Source: Bacteroidales bacterium
Lineage (GTDB): Bacteria > Bacteroidota > Bacteroidia > Bacteroidales > P3
Assembly (NCBI GenBank): GCA_017522065.1
Contig: JAFXAD010000049.1
Location: forward strand, 1-64,000
Direction of reading: 5' to 3'
Length of the DNA: 64,000 nt
Below, in pieces: positions 37,168-47,744 of this stretch. Below the pieces are notes generated by a model. That model was not told the origin of the DNA and did not search any database. It saw nothing but the letters and a program-made list of their open reading frames with translations. The position numbers and the translations under genes are program-made. The number at the start of each line of letters is the position of its first letter. Within the stretch, counting starts at the first letter, position 1.

Positions 37168-37593
37168 TTAAGCTTCTTCAATATAGTCTCTTCTCACAAC
37201 GAATTTGGTTGTGATAGGGAGTTTTTGAGCGGCGAGACGGAGAGCTTCCTTAGCCACGTCCATAGGCACACCTTCGCATTCGAAGAGCATAGTGCCGGGC
37301 ATGACGCGTGCCACAAAGTATTCAGGGGCACCTTTACCTTTACCCATACGGACCTCGTTAGGTTTTTTGGTGATAGGTTTGTCTGGGAAGATGCGGATCC
37401 AAATCTGACCCTCACGTTTCATATGACGTGTTACCGCTTGACGTGCAGCCTCTATTTGACGTCCTGTGATGAAACAGGTTTCAAGGGATTTGATGCCGAA
37501 AGTACCGAAAGCCAGTTCGTGGCCACGGAAAGCATTGCCCTTAATTTTACCTTTTTGCTGCTTTCTGTATCTTGTTTTCTTCGGTTGTAACAT
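37168..37593 (-). CDS. rplP: 50S ribosomal protein L16
   Basis: A 141-residue L16 ([60 protein letters not shown]). Needed for the peptidyl-transferase region and A-site tRNA. 76 bases after rpsC. Confidence 0.98.
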   Translation of the reverse strand: MLQPKKTRYRKQQKGKIKGNAFRGHELAFGTFGIKSLETCFITGRQIEAARQAVTRHMKREGQIWIRIFPDKPITKKPNEVRMGKGKGAPEYFVARVMPGTMLFECEGVPMDVAKEALRLAAQKLPITTKFVVRRDYIEEA

Positions 37594-37669
37594 TGTTACT
37601 TCTTTTTAAAGTGACTATCCGTTGCCGGGGGGTGAATCCTGGGAAGTGGATATCCGGCGTTAGAGAATC

Positions 37670-38422
37670 TTACTTGGAATTATTATTTCTATTGTTATTT
37701 CTTTTGCGAGGGCCTGAAGCAGGGCGGCCCATTCCGACAGGGCGTTTGTTGTCGCGAGCGGCCTGACCACCGACGGTGGAGGGGACGAGTTCGCGTTTGC
37801 CATAGACGACGCCACGGCAGATCCAAACCTTTACGCCCATACGTCCGTAAGCTGTGTGAGCCTCAGCGAGAGCGTAGTCGATGTCGGCACGCAGTGTGTG
37901 GAGAGGTGTACGGCCTTCTTTGTAGTGCTCGGTACGAGACATTTCAGCGCCGCCGATACGTCCGGAGATGGAGACCTTGATACCTTCAGCACCGATTCTC
38001 ATAGTGGAAACGATGGCCGATTTGATAGCGCGACGATACTGGACGCGGCCTTCGATTTGCTTTGCGATGTTTTGAGCGACGAGGACGGCATCGAGTTCGG
38101 GGCGTTTCACCTCGGTAATGTTGATCTGGACATCCTTGCCAGTGAGTTTCTTCAATTCCTCTTTAAGTTTGTCAACTTCTGAGCCGGACTTGCCGATAAT
38201 CATACCCGGACGAGCGGTATTGATGGTAACGGTGAGGAGTTTCAGGGTTCTTTCGATGTAGATTTTCGAAATGCCGGCTTTGGCGAGACGAGCGTTGAGG
38301 TATTTACGAATCTTATTGTCCTCGACAAGTTTCTGCTCGAATTTTCTTCCGCCATACCAATTAGAGTCCCATCCACGGATGATACCTAATCTGTTTCCAA
38401 TTGGGTTAGTTTTTTGTCCCAT
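37670..38422 (-). CDS. rpsC: 30S ribosomal protein S3
   Basis: A 250-residue S3 with N-terminal domain ([20 protein letters not shown]), KH domain ([20 protein letters not shown]) and C-terminal domain ([40 protein letters not shown]). The Arg/Asn-rich tail ([18 protein letters not shown]) is a common Bacteroidota addition. Part of the mRNA entry tunnel. Confidence 0.98.
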   Translation of the reverse strand: MGQKTNPIGNRLGIIRGWDSNWYGGRKFEQKLVEDNKIRKYLNARLAKAGISKIYIERTLKLLTVTINTARPGMIIGKSGSEVDKLKEELKKLTGKDVQINITEVKRPELDAVLVAQNIAKQIEGRVQYRRAIKSAIVSTMRIGAEGIKVSISGRIGGAEMSRTEHYKEGRTPLHTLRADIDYALAEAHTAYGRMGVKVWICRGVVYGKRELVPSTVGGQAARDNKRPVGMGRPASGPRKRNNNRNNNSK

Positions 38423-38450
38423 TCTTGAAATTCTTCTTATTGATTACTAA

Positions 38451-38885
38451 TTATTCTTCTGTTTGTGTGTTAGAAGCCTTGGGGGTTTCGTCTACACGGC
38501 TACCGATGACCATGGTGATGTGGTTGCTACGTTTGCGGATTCTGTAGCCACGTCCCTGGGGAGCAGTGCGCATACGTTTCATTGTACGGCCTTCGTCAAC
38601 CATAATCGATTTGACATAGAGTTGGCTGTCTTCGATGCGTTTGCCTTCGTTCTTAGCCTGCCAGTTGGCGACAGCAGAGAGGAGGAGCTTGCGCATTTTG
38701 GGTGCCGATTCTCTCGGGTTGTACTGGAGTATGGCGAGAGCTTTGTCGACATCGACTCCACGGATGAGGTCGGCGACAAGGCGGGTCTTACGCGGGGAAG
38801 TCGGATTGTTCATCAGCTTAGCCACATAGAAAGTCTTGTTGGCTTCTTTACGTGCTTCTGCACTGTTATGTTTTCTACGTCCCAT
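38451..38885 (-). CDS. rplV: 50S ribosomal protein L22
   Basis: A 144-residue L22 ([71 protein letters not shown]). Its beta-hairpin lines the peptide exit tunnel; changes there give macrolide resistance, and the hairpin looks intact. 28 bases before rpsC. Confidence 0.98.
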   Translation of the reverse strand: MGRRKHNSAEARKEANKTFYVAKLMNNPTSPRKTRLVADLIRGVDVDKALAILQYNPRESAPKMRKLLLSAVANWQAKNEGKRIEDSQLYVKSIMVDEGRTMKRMRTAPQGRGYRIRKRSNHITMVIGSRVDETPKASNTQTEE

Positions 38886-38927
38886 TATTCTTTTTACGTT
38901 TTAGGATATCGGGAAGATATCACAATA

Positions 38928-39206
38928 TTATTTTTTTCCTTTATCTTTAGATCCGGCGTGGCCACGGAAGATGCGCGTGGGGGCGAATTCTCCGAGTTTG
39001 TGTCCAACCATGTTTTCGGTCACGTAGACGGGGATGAACTTGTTGCCGTTGTGGACAGCTATTGTCTGACCGACGAAATCGGGAGAAATCATAGAAGCTC
39101 TTGACCAGGTCTTGATAGTGACTTTTTTGTTGGACTGTTGTGCTTCGATAACTCTTTTTTCGAGTTTATGGAAGATGTACGGACCTTTCTTTAATGAACG
39201 ACTCAT
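38928..39206 (-). CDS. rpsS: 30S ribosomal protein S19
   Basis: A 92-residue S19 ([60 protein letters not shown]). Head protein that pairs with S13. 22 bases after rplB. Confidence 0.98.
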   Translation of the reverse strand: MSRSLKKGPYIFHKLEKRVIEAQQSNKKVTIKTWSRASMISPDFVGQTIAVHNGNKFIPVYVTENMVGHKLGEFAPTRIFRGHAGSKDKGKK

Positions 39207-39228
39207 CTTATTGTTTCTTTAATCGTTA

Positions 39229-40053
39229 TTATTTCTTTCTTCTTTCAAGTATGAACTTGCTCGACTGTTTCTTGGGAGCGCGAGTCTTGTAACCCTTAGC
39301 CGGGATACCCTTACGCGAACGAGGATGTCCGCCGGTCTGACGGCCTTCACCACCACCCATCGGGTGATCAACAGGGTTCATGACAACACCACGGTTACGC
39401 GGGCGGCGTCCAAGGTGACGGTTGCGTCCGGCTTTACCTCCGACTTCAAGGTTGTGTTCGGGATTGGAGACGACTCCGACGGTGGCACGGCAGCTCTGGA
39501 GGATCATGCGCATTTCGCCCGAAGGCATTTTGATAATGGCATATTTGTCATCGCGCGACATGAGCTGAGCGTAAGCACCAGCAGAACGGACCATCTTGGC
39601 ACCCTGACCAGGACGAAGTTCGATGTTGTGGATTAAAGTACCGAAAGGAATTTCGGCGAGAGTCAGTGTATTACCGATTTCAGGGGCAATACCCTTACCC
39701 GACATTACGGTTTGACCAACCTTGAGGCCTTGGGGGCAAAGGATGTAGCGTTTTTCGCCGTCTGCATAGCACACGAGAGCGATACGGGAGCTACGGTTGG
39801 GGTCGTATTCGATAGTTTTTACCGTTGCGGGGATACCGTCTTTGTCGCGTTTGAAGTCGACAAAACGATAAAGTTGTTTATGGCCACCGCCGATATAGCG
39901 CATGGTCATCTTTCCCTGGTTGTTACGGCCGCCTGATTTGCGCAGACCGAAAACGAGGCTTTTTTCAGGTCTTGTTGCAGTGATATCGTCGTTGGTGACG
40001 ACGATTTTGTGGCGCTGACCTGGTGTTGTAGGTTTAATTTTCTTTAAAGCCAT
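39229..40053 (-). CDS. rplB: 50S ribosomal protein L2
   Basis: A 274-residue L2, one of the most conserved 50S proteins, needed for subunit joining and peptidyl transfer. Visible: [40 protein letters not shown] and [16 protein letters not shown]. Usual length; 52 bases after rplW. Confidence 0.98.
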   Translation of the reverse strand: MALKKIKPTTPGQRHKIVVTNDDITATRPEKSLVFGLRKSGGRNNQGKMTMRYIGGGHKQLYRFVDFKRDKDGIPATVKTIEYDPNRSSRIALVCYADGEKRYILCPQGLKVGQTVMSGKGIAPEIGNTLTLAEIPFGTLIHNIELRPGQGAKMVRSAGAYAQLMSRDDKYAIIKMPSGEMRMILQSCRATVGVVSNPEHNLEVGGKAGRNRHLGRRPRNRGVVMNPVDHPMGGGEGRQTGGHPRSRKGIPAKGYKTRAPKKQSSKFILERRKK

Positions 40054-40105
40054 TTCTTTTCTTTTAATGTTCTCTTATCAGTGGAACTTACTATTAAATA
40101 ATTTA

Positions 40106-40456
40106 TTAAATACTGCTATAGAAATCGATAGCGTTGTCTGGGGCGAGGGTTACGATAGCCTTCTTGAAAGCATTGGTACGACCCTGGAGGAATCCAGCCT
40201 TAGTGTAGCGGGATTTTGACTTGCCCGAGTAGTTCATGGTGTTGACGTCGACAACCTTGACGTTATAGAACTGCTCAACAGCCTTCTTGATTTCAATTTT
40301 GTTGGCGCGCTTGTCAACGACGAAACCGTAACGGTTGCAAGCCGGTTTAGGCTGAATACCCTTATTGCGCTGTATTTTGTTCAGCTTGGGTTCAGCGGCG
40401 GCCTCTGTAAGGCGAGTCATTTTTTCGCTGATAAGCGGTTTTACTATGATATTCAT
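40106..40456 (-). CDS. rplW: 50S ribosomal protein L23 with an internal insertion
   Basis: A 116-residue L23: start MNIIVKPLISEKMTRLTE, core RYGFVVDKRANKIEIKKAVE, NTMNYSGKSKSRYTKAGFLQ and end AIDFYSSI. Between TE and RYGF there are about 24 residues (AAAEPKLNKIQRNKGIQPKP then ACN) where the usual protein has about four, so this form is some 20 residues longer than the common 96-97. L23 forms the docking site for trigger factor and SRP at the tunnel exit. Confidence 0.96.
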   Translation of the reverse strand: MNIIVKPLISEKMTRLTEAAAEPKLNKIQRNKGIQPKPACNRYGFVVDKRANKIEIKKAVEQFYNVKVVDVNTMNYSGKSKSRYTKAGFLQGRTNAFKKAIVTLAPDNAIDFYSSI

Positions 40457-40491
40457 TTGTTAAAAATTCTTAATCGTTCTTAATGCAGAGC

Positions 40492-41127
40492 CTATTTCGT
40501 AGCCAAAACGCGGTTGATTTCAGAAATCGAACCCTCTGAAATGACAACATTAGAGGCGTTAACAATGTCATAAGTGTTTAATTGTGACACGTTTACAACC
40601 TTCACGTTTTTAAGGTTACGAGCAGACAAAAATACAAAATTATTTTGATTCTCAACAACAAAAAGTGATTTTTTGTCATTGACATTAAGTTTGTTCAGAA
40701 CCTCGATCATGCTCTTTGTCTTAGGAGCGTCGAAGCTGAAGTTTTCGACAACTGTGAGAGCATTGTCGGTGACCTTGTAGCTGAGAGCCGAACGGCGAGC
40801 GAGGCGTTTCACCTTGACGTTCAGTTTAAAGCGGTAGTCACGCGGTTTAGGTCCGAAGATACGGCCACCACCGACAAAGACGGGGCTCTTGATATCGCCT
40901 GAACGAGCGCCACCGGTGCCCTTCTGGCGTTTCAGTTTGCGAGTGCTGTGAGCGATTTCGGAGCGTTCTTTGCTCTTATGAGTGCCCTGACGCTGGTCTG
41001 CAAGGAATTGTTTGCAGTCGAGATAAATAGCGTGGTCGTTGGGCTGTTCCATTGCGAAGATAGAATCGTCGAGACTGATGGTTCTACCGGTTTCGCTTCC
41101 GTTGATGTTATAGACTTTTAACTCCAT
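40492..41127 (-). CDS. rplD: 50S ribosomal protein L4
   Basis: A 211-residue L4 ([60 protein letters not shown]) with the extended loop that reaches the exit tunnel. In enterobacteria it represses the S10 operon. Its start lies inside the end of rplC (10-base overlap). Confidence 0.98.
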   Translation of the reverse strand: MELKVYNINGSETGRTISLDDSIFAMEQPNDHAIYLDCKQFLADQRQGTHKSKERSEIAHSTRKLKRQKGTGGARSGDIKSPVFVGGGRIFGPKPRDYRFKLNVKVKRLARRSALSYKVTDNALTVVENFSFDAPKTKSMIEVLNKLNVNDKKSLFVVENQNNFVFLSARNLKNVKVVNVSQLNTYDIVNASNVVISEGSISEINRVLATK

Positions 41128-41747
41128 CTTTCCAGTTTTAAAATTGAACCTTTGGGTCCCGGTACAGAACCTTTAACAATCATTAAATTCTTTTCAGCGA
41201 TAATCTTGACAACCTGAAGGTTTTGGACTTTGACGCGATGGTTGCCGGTTTGGCCAGCCATGCGCATTCCCTTGAAGATACGCGAGGGGTAGGATGATGC
41301 ACCTATCGAACCAGGAGCGCGGAGGCGGTCATGCTGACCGTGAGTAAGATCTCCAACACCGCCGAATCCGTGTCTCTTGACGACGCCCTGGAAACCTTTA
41401 CCTTTGGAGGTTCCGACAACGTCAACAAATTCGCCTTCCTGGAAGACTTCGACTGTCAATACTTCGCCATATTTTTTCTTGTGGCCTTCTTCGAAACGGC
41501 TGAATTCAGCGAGATAGCGTTTCGGTGTGGTACCGGCCTTTGCGAAATGGCCTTTCATAGGCTTGGTGGTATGCGATTCTTTCTTTTCACCAAAAGCCAA
41601 CTGAATGGCTTCATAACCATCTTTTTCGATAGTTCTTACTTGTGTTACGACACAAGGACCAGCTTCAATAACTGTGCACGGAATCTGCTTTCCGTCGGCA
41701 TCAAAAAGACTGGTCATTCCGATTTTTTTACCTAATAATCCTGACAT
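41118..41747 (-). CDS. rplC: 50S ribosomal protein L3
   Basis: A 209-residue L3 ([80 protein letters not shown]). Its central loop approaches the peptidyl-transferase centre. Overlaps rplD by ten bases; 78 bases after rpsJ. Confidence 0.98.
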   Translation of the reverse strand: MSGLLGKKIGMTSLFDADGKQIPCTVIEAGPCVVTQVRTIEKDGYEAIQLAFGEKKESHTTKPMKGHFAKAGTTPKRYLAEFSRFEEGHKKKYGEVLTVEVFQEGEFVDVVGTSKGKGFQGVVKRHGFGGVGDLTHGQHDRLRAPGSIGASSYPSRIFKGMRMAGQTGNHRVKVQNLQVVKIIAEKNLMIVKGSVPGPKGSILKLERWS

Positions 41748-41825
41748 TGATTTTTTTGATGGATTAGTTGTTTTTAAATATCAGCATACATACAGCATAG
41801 CTGCATTGGCATTGGCTGACGTGAT

Positions 41826-42134
41826 TCAGACTTTGATTTCTACTTCAACACCGCTGGGGAGTTCGAGCTTCATGAGAGCGTCGATGGTTTTGGTACGATC
41901 GTTGATTTCGATGTCCATCAGACGTTTGTAGGAGCTGAGTTCAAACTGCTCACGCGACTTCTTGTTGACAAACGTGGAGCGGTTTACGGTAAAAATCTTT
42001 TTGTTTGTCGGCAGTGGGATAGGACCATTGACGACAGCGCCCGTCATTTTAACGGTCTTTACGATCTTTTCGGCCGACTTGTCGACGAGATTGTGATCGT
42101 AAGATTTGAGTTTGATTCTAATTCTTTGACTCAC
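41826..42134 (-). CDS. rpsJ: 30S ribosomal protein S10
   Basis: A 102-residue S10 ([60 protein letters not shown]). The first codon is GTG (42134-42132), with no ATG at the conserved start. Also a partner of NusB in antitermination. Follows fusA by 21 bases, so str and S10 genes form one run. Confidence 0.97.
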   Translation of the reverse strand: MSQRIRIKLKSYDHNLVDKSAEKIVKTVKMTGAVVNGPIPLPTNKKIFTVNRSTFVNKKSREQFELSSYKRLMDIEINDRTKTIDALMKLELPSGVEVEIKV

Positions 42135-42155
42135 GGTTTTTTAGTTTAGAGATCT

Positions 42156-44249
42156 TTATGAATAATTGTATTTGCTTTTCAGAATAGCGTCTTGTTGTTC
42201 GCGCGACACCTCGGCGTAGTGTGAGAATTCCATTGTGGAGTTAGCGCGACCGGAGGTGATGGTGCGGAGCGAGGTGACATAGCCGAACATCTGTTCGAGA
42301 GGCACCTTGGCGTGGATTGCCTGGACACCGACTTTGGCAGTGATGTTCTCGAGCATGCCACGGCGACGGTTAAGGTCGCCAGTCACATCACCGACATAGG
42401 CATCAGGTGTCAGAACCTCGAGTTTCATGATAGGTTCGAGCAGTACCGGAGCTGCCTTGCGGCAAGCGTTCTTGAAACCGATTTTTGCACAGACCTCGAA
42501 AGAGAGCTGGTCGGAGTCGACCGGGTGGAACGAACCGTCGATAACACGGACCTTGAGACTGTCGAGAGGATAACCTGCAAGTACACCATTGAGCATGGCT
42601 TCCTTGAATCCCTTTTCGATTGCAGGCATGTACTCCTTGGGGATGTTTCCGCCTTTGACCTCGTTGACGAACTGCAGACCTTTGACGTCGTCGTCTGCAG
42701 GGCCCAGTTCGAAGAGGATGTCGGCGAACTTACCTTTTCCACCAGTTTGCTTCTTGTATATCTCATGGTGTTGAACGGTCTGTGTGATAGCCTCTTTGTA
42801 GGCCACTTCAGGACGGCCTTGGTTGACTTCGACGCCGAATTCGCGACGGAGTCGGTCCATGATGATATCCAGATGGAGTTCGCCCATACCGCTGATGATA
42901 GTCTGACCAGAAACCTCGTCAGTCTTCACGCGGAAAGTCGGGTCCTCCTCAGCAAGCTTCATCAGAGCGTTGGTCAGCTTATCCATGTCGGCCTGAGTGT
43001 GAGGTTCGACAGCGATGCTGATAACCGGCTCGGGGAATTTCATGGATTCAAGGATGATTGGATGATGCTCATCGCAGAGAGTGTGTCCTGTCTTGATATC
43101 CTTGAAGCCCACAGCTGCTCCAATATCGCCAGCCTCGATACGGTCGAGCGGGTTCTGTTTGTTGGAATGCATCTGCATGATGCGGGAGATGCGTTCCTTT
43201 TTGCCGGTATTGGCATTATAGACATAAGAGCCAGACTCGAGGGAACCGGAGTAGACACGGAAGAAGCAGAGACGTCCGACATAGGGGTCGGTTGCAATCT
43301 TGAATGCCAAAGCAGAGAAAGGAGCCTTGACATCGATTTTACGGGTTTCTTCCTTTCCGGTTTTCGGGTTAATGCCCTCGACGTCTTTCATATCAAGCGG
43401 CGAAGGGAGGAAAGCAGCCACAGCGTCGAGGAGCGACTGAACCCCCTTGTTCTTGAATGCGGAACCGCACATCACCGGAGTGATTTTCATTGCCAAAGTA
43501 GCCTTACGGATTTCGGCGATGATTTCATCTTCAGTAATGGAGTCAGGGTCATCAAAGAACTTCATCATAAGTTCCTCGTTTTCCTCTGCGACGCCCTCGA
43601 TCAGTTTCTGGCGGTATTCGGCGACGACATCTTTGAGGTCGTCAGGCATCGGCACTTCATAGAATTTGGAGCCGTTCGAAGCCTCGTCCCAGATGAGAGC
43701 CTTGTTTGTAATCAGGTTGACGACACCTTTATAGAGGTCTTCCTGTCCAATCGGGATTTCGATAGGAATAGGATTGGCACCAAGGCGTTCTTTGATCTGA
43801 TTGACTACCGAGAAGAAGTCGGCACCGGCGCGGTCCATTTTATTGACGAAAGCGATACGCGGGACCTTGTATTTGTCGGCCTGGCGCCATACAGTTTCGG
43901 ACTGAGGTTCGACGCCACCCACGGCGCAGAAAATTGCAATTGCACCGTCGAGGACACGGAGCGAACGTTCCACTTCGACAGTGAAGTCTACGTGACCCGG
44001 TGTGTCTATAATATTGTATTTATAGCGATTATTCTTCCAATCCCAATAGACGGTGGTAGCGGCGGAAGTAATGGTGATACCACGTTCCTGTTCCTGAACC
44101 ATCCAGTCCATCGTAGCGGAGCCCTCGTGGGTTTCGCCCAACTTGTAGTTCTTGCCCGTATAGAACAAGATACGCTCAGTCGTTGTGGTTTTACCCGCAT
44201 CGATATGCGCCATTATTCCAATGTTTCTTGTAAAATGTAGGTCGGACAT
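42156..44249 (-). CDS. fusA: Elongation factor G
   Basis: A 697-residue translational GTPase driving translocation. G motifs: [20 protein letters not shown] (P-loop), [11 protein letters not shown] (switch I), [30 protein letters not shown]. Domain IV is intact ([40 protein letters not shown]). Full length, so the canonical EF-G rather than a resistance or recycling paralogue. Lies between rpsG and rpsJ; no tuf gene follows, unlike in enterobacteria. Confidence 0.98.
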   Translation of the reverse strand: MSDLHFTRNIGIMAHIDAGKTTTTERILFYTGKNYKLGETHEGSATMDWMVQEQERGITITSAATTVYWDWKNNRYKYNIIDTPGHVDFTVEVERSLRVLDGAIAIFCAVGGVEPQSETVWRQADKYKVPRIAFVNKMDRAGADFFSVVNQIKERLGANPIPIEIPIGQEDLYKGVVNLITNKALIWDEASNGSKFYEVPMPDDLKDVVAEYRQKLIEGVAEENEELMMKFFDDPDSITEDEIIAEIRKATLAMKITPVMCGSAFKNKGVQSLLDAVAAFLPSPLDMKDVEGINPKTGKEETRKIDVKAPFSALAFKIATDPYVGRLCFFRVYSGSLESGSYVYNANTGKKERISRIMQMHSNKQNPLDRIEAGDIGAAVGFKDIKTGHTLCDEHHPIILESMKFPEPVISIAVEPHTQADMDKLTNALMKLAEEDPTFRVKTDEVSGQTIISGMGELHLDIIMDRLRREFGVEVNQGRPEVAYKEAITQTVQHHEIYKKQTGGKGKFADILFELGPADDDVKGLQFVNEVKGGNIPKEYMPAIEKGFKEAMLNGVLAGYPLDSLKVRVIDGSFHPVDSDQLSFEVCAKIGFKNACRKAAPVLLEPIMKLEVLTPDAYVGDVTGDLNRRRGMLENITAKVGVQAIHAKVPLEQMFGYVTSLRTITSGRANSTMEFSHYAEVSREQQDAILKSKYNYS

Positions 44250-44315
44250 GAGACTATGTTGTTTTTTTGGATTAATAAATAAAGAATAATACTATATATA
44301 ATACAGATGACAGTT

Positions 44316-44783
44316 TTAGAATCTGAAGTGCGAGAAAGCCTTGTTAGCTTCAGCCATACGGTGGATATCCTCTTTGCGCTTGAATGCGGCACCTTCTTCC
44401 TTGTAAGCGGCCTGGATTTCAGCGGCGAGTTTGAGAGCCATGGTCTTTTCGCTGCGTTTGCGCGAGAAAGAGATAAGGTTCTTCATACCGATAGACTGTT
44501 TGCGCTCGGGGCGGATTTCGGTAGGCACCTGGAAAGTGGCGCCACCGATGCGGCGGCTCTTAACCTCGACAGAGGGGGTAATGTTAGCGAGAGCCTTTTT
44601 CCAGACTTCGAGGCCGTCCTCTTTAGTACGGTCAGCGACAACATCGATTGCCTCGTAGAAAATCTTGTAGGCAATAGTTTTTTTGCCACCCATCATAAGG
44701 TTGTTGACAAACTTGGTGACGAGGACATCGTTATATTTGGGATCCGGAAGGATTATTCTCTTTTTTGGTTTTGCTTTTCTCAT
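44316..44783 (-). CDS. rpsG: 30S ribosomal protein S7
   Basis: A 155-residue S7 ([60 protein letters not shown]). It initiates assembly of the 30S head. In enterobacteria S7 represses the str operon. 36 bases after rpsL. Confidence 0.98.
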   Translation of the reverse strand: MRKAKPKKRIILPDPKYNDVLVTKFVNNLMMGGKKTIAYKIFYEAIDVVADRTKEDGLEVWKKALANITPSVEVKSRRIGGATFQVPTEIRPERKQSIGMKNLISFSRKRSEKTMALKLAAEIQAAYKEEGAAFKRKEDIHRMAEANKAFSHFRF

Positions 44784-44819
44784 TTCTTTATCAAGCTAAA
44801 AACTTATTTTACAAACTAT

Positions 44820-45203
44820 TTATTTAGCGGCTTGTTTTGGGCGCTTTGCTCCGTATTTGGAGCGGCGCTGACGGCGGCCGTCTACTCCGGAGGTGTCGAG
44901 TGCACCGCGGATGATGTGATAGCGAACGCCGGGGAGGTCTTTGACACGACCGCCGCGGATCATAACGATGGAGTGCTCCTGGAGGTTGTGGCCTTCGCCG
45001 GGGATGTAGGCGTTGACTTCCTTCTGGTTGGTCAGACGGACACGGGCCACTTTACGCATAGCCGAGTTAGGTTTCTTAGGTGTGGTGGTGTACACACGGG
45101 TGCAAACGCCACGACGTTGCGGACAAGAGTCTAATGCAGGAGACTTGCTTTTGTACTCCATTTTCTGACGTCCTTTGCGAACTAATTGCTGAATTGTTGG
45201 CAT
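44820..45203 (-). CDS. rpsL: 30S ribosomal protein S12
   Basis: A 127-residue S12 ([60 protein letters not shown]). The PKKPNSA loop has the wild-type lysine, so no sign of streptomycin-type resistance. First gene of the 18.5-kb leftward run of 33 genes; its promoter is at 45285-45315. Confidence 0.98.
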   Translation of the reverse strand: MPTIQQLVRKGRQKMEYKSKSPALDSCPQRRGVCTRVYTTTPKKPNSAMRKVARVRLTNQKEVNAYIPGEGHNLQEHSIVMIRGGRVKDLPGVRYHIIRGALDTSGVDGRRQRRSKYGAKRPKQAAK

Positions 45204-45284
45204 TGTTTCTTTTTAATATTATTATTTCAAAATTAATGTTTTCCGTTTACATAAGCAGGCATAGTCTGCCCACAAATTGGAGTG

Positions 45285-45315
45285 CAAAATTACGACCATT
45301 TTTGCTACTGGCAAA
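45285..45315 (-). promoter_or_regulatory. Promoter of the ribosomal protein super-cluster
   Basis: Minus strand: -33 TTTG (45315-45312), 19 bases, -7 TAATTTTG (45292-45285). The -33 box is part of the inverted repeat TTTTGC-CAGTA-GCAAAA. Predicted leader about 75 bases with a small GCAG/CTGC hairpin near 45255. No other full-consensus promoter was noticed inside the cluster. Confidence 0.8.
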
Positions 45316-45512
45316 ATGTTTGCATTCACAAAACACTTAAAAAAAGTTAAAATTTCTTGGCGATATTCATAAACAACAATTTACAATTTTCATTTTCGTC
45401 ATAAATATCACTTCTGTCCAGATTAAAATTCATTTTATTTTTGAGTCGGAAAGTATCGTTTATGAGATTTCAGGTCATTTTATCAACACATGTTAATAAC
45501 TTTTCTTTTCAA

Positions 45513-45748
45513 CTATAGGTTACCTCTAATAATATTTTTTAACGGCGTGGTATGCCTGCGAATACATAATGAATAAAGAAAATGCAATGAGCAATTGTAC
45601 GAATTAAACGAATTGATATTTAGAAATTTGTTTTGCAAACAAAACACGAACGTTTCGCAAAGCGAGAGAAAAGAAAACTTGTTTGCTTTTCCGAGCCAAA
45701 GAAATGTCAACGAAGATAATTAAACGAATTTTTGGAGGTTACCTATAG
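45513..45748 (-). repeat. MITE-like dispersed repeat, copy C (long form)
   Basis: A 236-base copy in opposite orientation to A and B. Its ends are inverted repeats matching at 18 of 21 positions: CTATAGGTTACCTCTAATAAT on the left and, reverse-complemented, CTATAGGTAACCTCCAAAAAT on the right. The inner 105 bases match copies A and B closely. About 80 extra bases (roughly 45648-45718, with the short inverted TTTCGC-AAA-GCGAGA) are present only here. No open frame of note. Confidence 0.85.
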
Positions 45749-46212
45749 AAAAAACAGAAACACATACAAACGAAACAAAAACATAGTATAACGAAGCAAT
45801 TCAAAATTAGCCATTGTCAAAACTATTTTTTCGTTTATTTGCAGAAGTCAAGACCGAACACAAGCACACATATATACTTATTTCTCAACAGGTAAAGCAA
45901 CAGAGCATTTTCAATAACACCACACAATAAAACAAATCTAAAATCATATAAATCAATTTATGATAATTCCAATGATAGATACATTCCTGACAACCTGCAA
46001 ATATACATCTGCAATCAAAAGGAAACTCTAAAGAGTTTATAAATACGATTTTAAACATATTTATTACATTCACACATATAAAACATTAGTGTATTTACAA
46101 TATTTGCAATAAGACAACAAAAAGACAATTTTTTTTTCAAAAATCAACACCGAAGTGCAACACTGGAAGAAATTATTTTTTTGATATTCATATTGGGAAT
46201 CAAAATTTTTCC
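45749..46212. other. AT-rich intergenic region without recognised features
   Basis: Very AT-rich sequence between the repeat and the first secreted paralogue. No coding frame with acceptable codon use, no strong hairpin, no tRNA. The stretch 45316-45512, between the cluster promoter and the repeat, is likewise empty. Confidence 0.6.
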
Positions 46213-46220
46213 TATATTTG
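46213..46220 (+). promoter_or_regulatory. -7 box of the paralogue operon
   Basis: TATATTTG fits TAnnTTTG, 60 bases before the start codon; a TTG at 46193-46195 lies 17 bases upstream, shorter than usual. Confidence 0.55.
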
Positions 46221-46280
46221 CAATAGATAAAAAAACGAAAATTTTATTTTTATCACAGATAATCAACAAAAAAAAGCAAC

Positions 46281-47696
46281 ATGAAACAATTATTCACATG
46301 CATAATTTGGGTATGCATTATAGGATTAGCCTCAGCACAGTCTTTTATTGAAAACATTGGTTCCACAAACAGTAAAATAAAAATCCTCGAAGCTCAGGAA
46401 CTGCTTATAGCTGGAGAGATGGACGGATTGATTATTGGAGTGAATACGAACTACAAAAGATTGAATTTCTGCATGCAGGCTATAGCCATCGATGAGAATT
46501 CAAATATTGTTCGCAACTTGGACATTCCCGGTACAAAAAACGACAGTCCGCTTGCTGCAAATTTGTATGATGGAAAAATCTACATCTTAAGCAAACGGTT
46601 TGAAACATTCTCAACTTCATACACATACATGCGCTATGTTATCGACGCAGAGACAATGACGCTTATAGGAGAGCCCACCGAGGTGCTGGAAATCACGAGT
46701 AAATCCACCAGCGCCAACTACAGTTGGAGCGCCAGTTCGAAAGACGGAAGTCTGACCGCAATTATAAACATCTCGACGACTCCAAAGGGAGAAAAGTATG
46801 AGGCAACCGAAATACTTTTTGATGAAGAGATGAATATAGAATGGCAGCGAGACTACCCGATATATTCACTTTCAAGCATGTTTGTAACAGACGATGGCGA
46901 AATAGTCACCATAGGACGCTCGAAAGGGAAAGGGCCCCATACACTATATTTCAGCGTCCTTAATGAAAACGATATTCAATATCTGTCGAAACAGACAAAA
47001 CTATACGTATACGATACCTACATAGTAAGTTACAAAGACAGTCGTATTCTCGTCATGGGATTAGGCACTACAACAGACAGCAAAAACGACAAAGAGATCA
47101 ATTACTTCGGAATGTCAGTAAATGTCGAAACCGAAGAGTCAGAAATACATTATAAAGGTTTTGACAACACCGACAACAACATTTTCTTCGACACCAAGAT
47201 CGGCAAGAGTGCCAAGCCTCTAACCATCAACCAGATTTCCCTTAACAAATGTATAGCAACAGAATATGGGGCTGTAGGCACAATACAGAACTATCTTTAC
47301 AAATCAAGTATTGGGATATTGGTATTCGCATTGGACAACCACGGGAACATAATATGGAATCGAGACATCCGATTCAATATGAAAAGAAGTAATGGCGAAG
47401 TACGTTCCGGATTTACCATTGCGGCAAAAGGAAGTAACGTATATCTTACGATGTCCGAAGACCCCAAAAGCCCCAAGCAATACACTATCGAAGAACCCTC
47501 CAGAAAGACCAATACCTCCATAGGGGCAAAAGCCTTGTCGACATACAAAATCGATGCTGAAGGGAATATCAGCAAGAGCATGGAACCCTTGTCGAAACCA
47601 GCCATTCTCGACAGAAGGCTCATAAAAGTCGGAGACAAACATATAGGATTCTTGACTAACCAATCGGGAGCAGCCATAATAAAATTCAATTATTAG
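46281..47696 (+). CDS. Secreted protein of unknown function, paralogue 1
   Basis: A 471-residue exported protein; signal peptide 1-19 (GLASAQ). Rich in short beta-strand-like stretches with periodic Gly/Asp turns (DGLIIGVN, DGKIYIL, DDGEIVTIG, DNHGNIIWN), which suggests a beta-propeller, although no named repeat is certain. The centre DEEMNIEWQRDYPIYSLSSM is nearly identical in the next gene, so the two are paralogues. No lipobox and no type IX C-terminal domain, so periplasmic or released. Family not recognised. AT-richer than its partner. Confidence 0.85.
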   Translation: MKQLFTCIIWVCIIGLASAQSFIENIGSTNSKIKILEAQELLIAGEMDGLIIGVNTNYKRLNFCMQAIAIDENSNIVRNLDIPGTKNDSPLAANLYDGKIYILSKRFETFSTSYTYMRYVIDAETMTLIGEPTEVLEITSKSTSANYSWSASSKDGSLTAIINISTTPKGEKYEATEILFDEEMNIEWQRDYPIYSLSSMFVTDDGEIVTIGRSKGKGPHTLYFSVLNENDIQYLSKQTKLYVYDTYIVSYKDSRILVMGLGTTTDSKNDKEINYFGMSVNVETEESEIHYKGFDNTDNNIFFDTKIGKSAKPLTINQISLNKCIATEYGAVGTIQNYLYKSSIGILVFALDNHGNIIWNRDIRFNMKRSNGEVRSGFTIAAKGSNVYLTMSEDPKSPKQYTIEEPSRKTNTSIGAKALSTYKIDAEGNISKSMEPLSKPAILDRRLIKVGDKHIGFLTNQSGAAIIKFNY

Positions 47697-47744
47697 TGCG
47701 CACCTGACAATTCAGAATATCTACAAACTTAATATAAGACATAT

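Noticed and set aside
42312-44240. 642-codon open frame on the plus strand
   Set aside because: Antisense of fusA; the minus-strand frame encodes a complete EF-G.
45513-45710. 65-codon frame inside repeat copy C
   Set aside because: The frame is not kept in copies A and B, so it is not a conserved product of the element.
45885-46073. 62-codon minus-strand frame in the AT-rich gap
   Set aside because: AT-rich, no homologous look, no promoter; chance frame.
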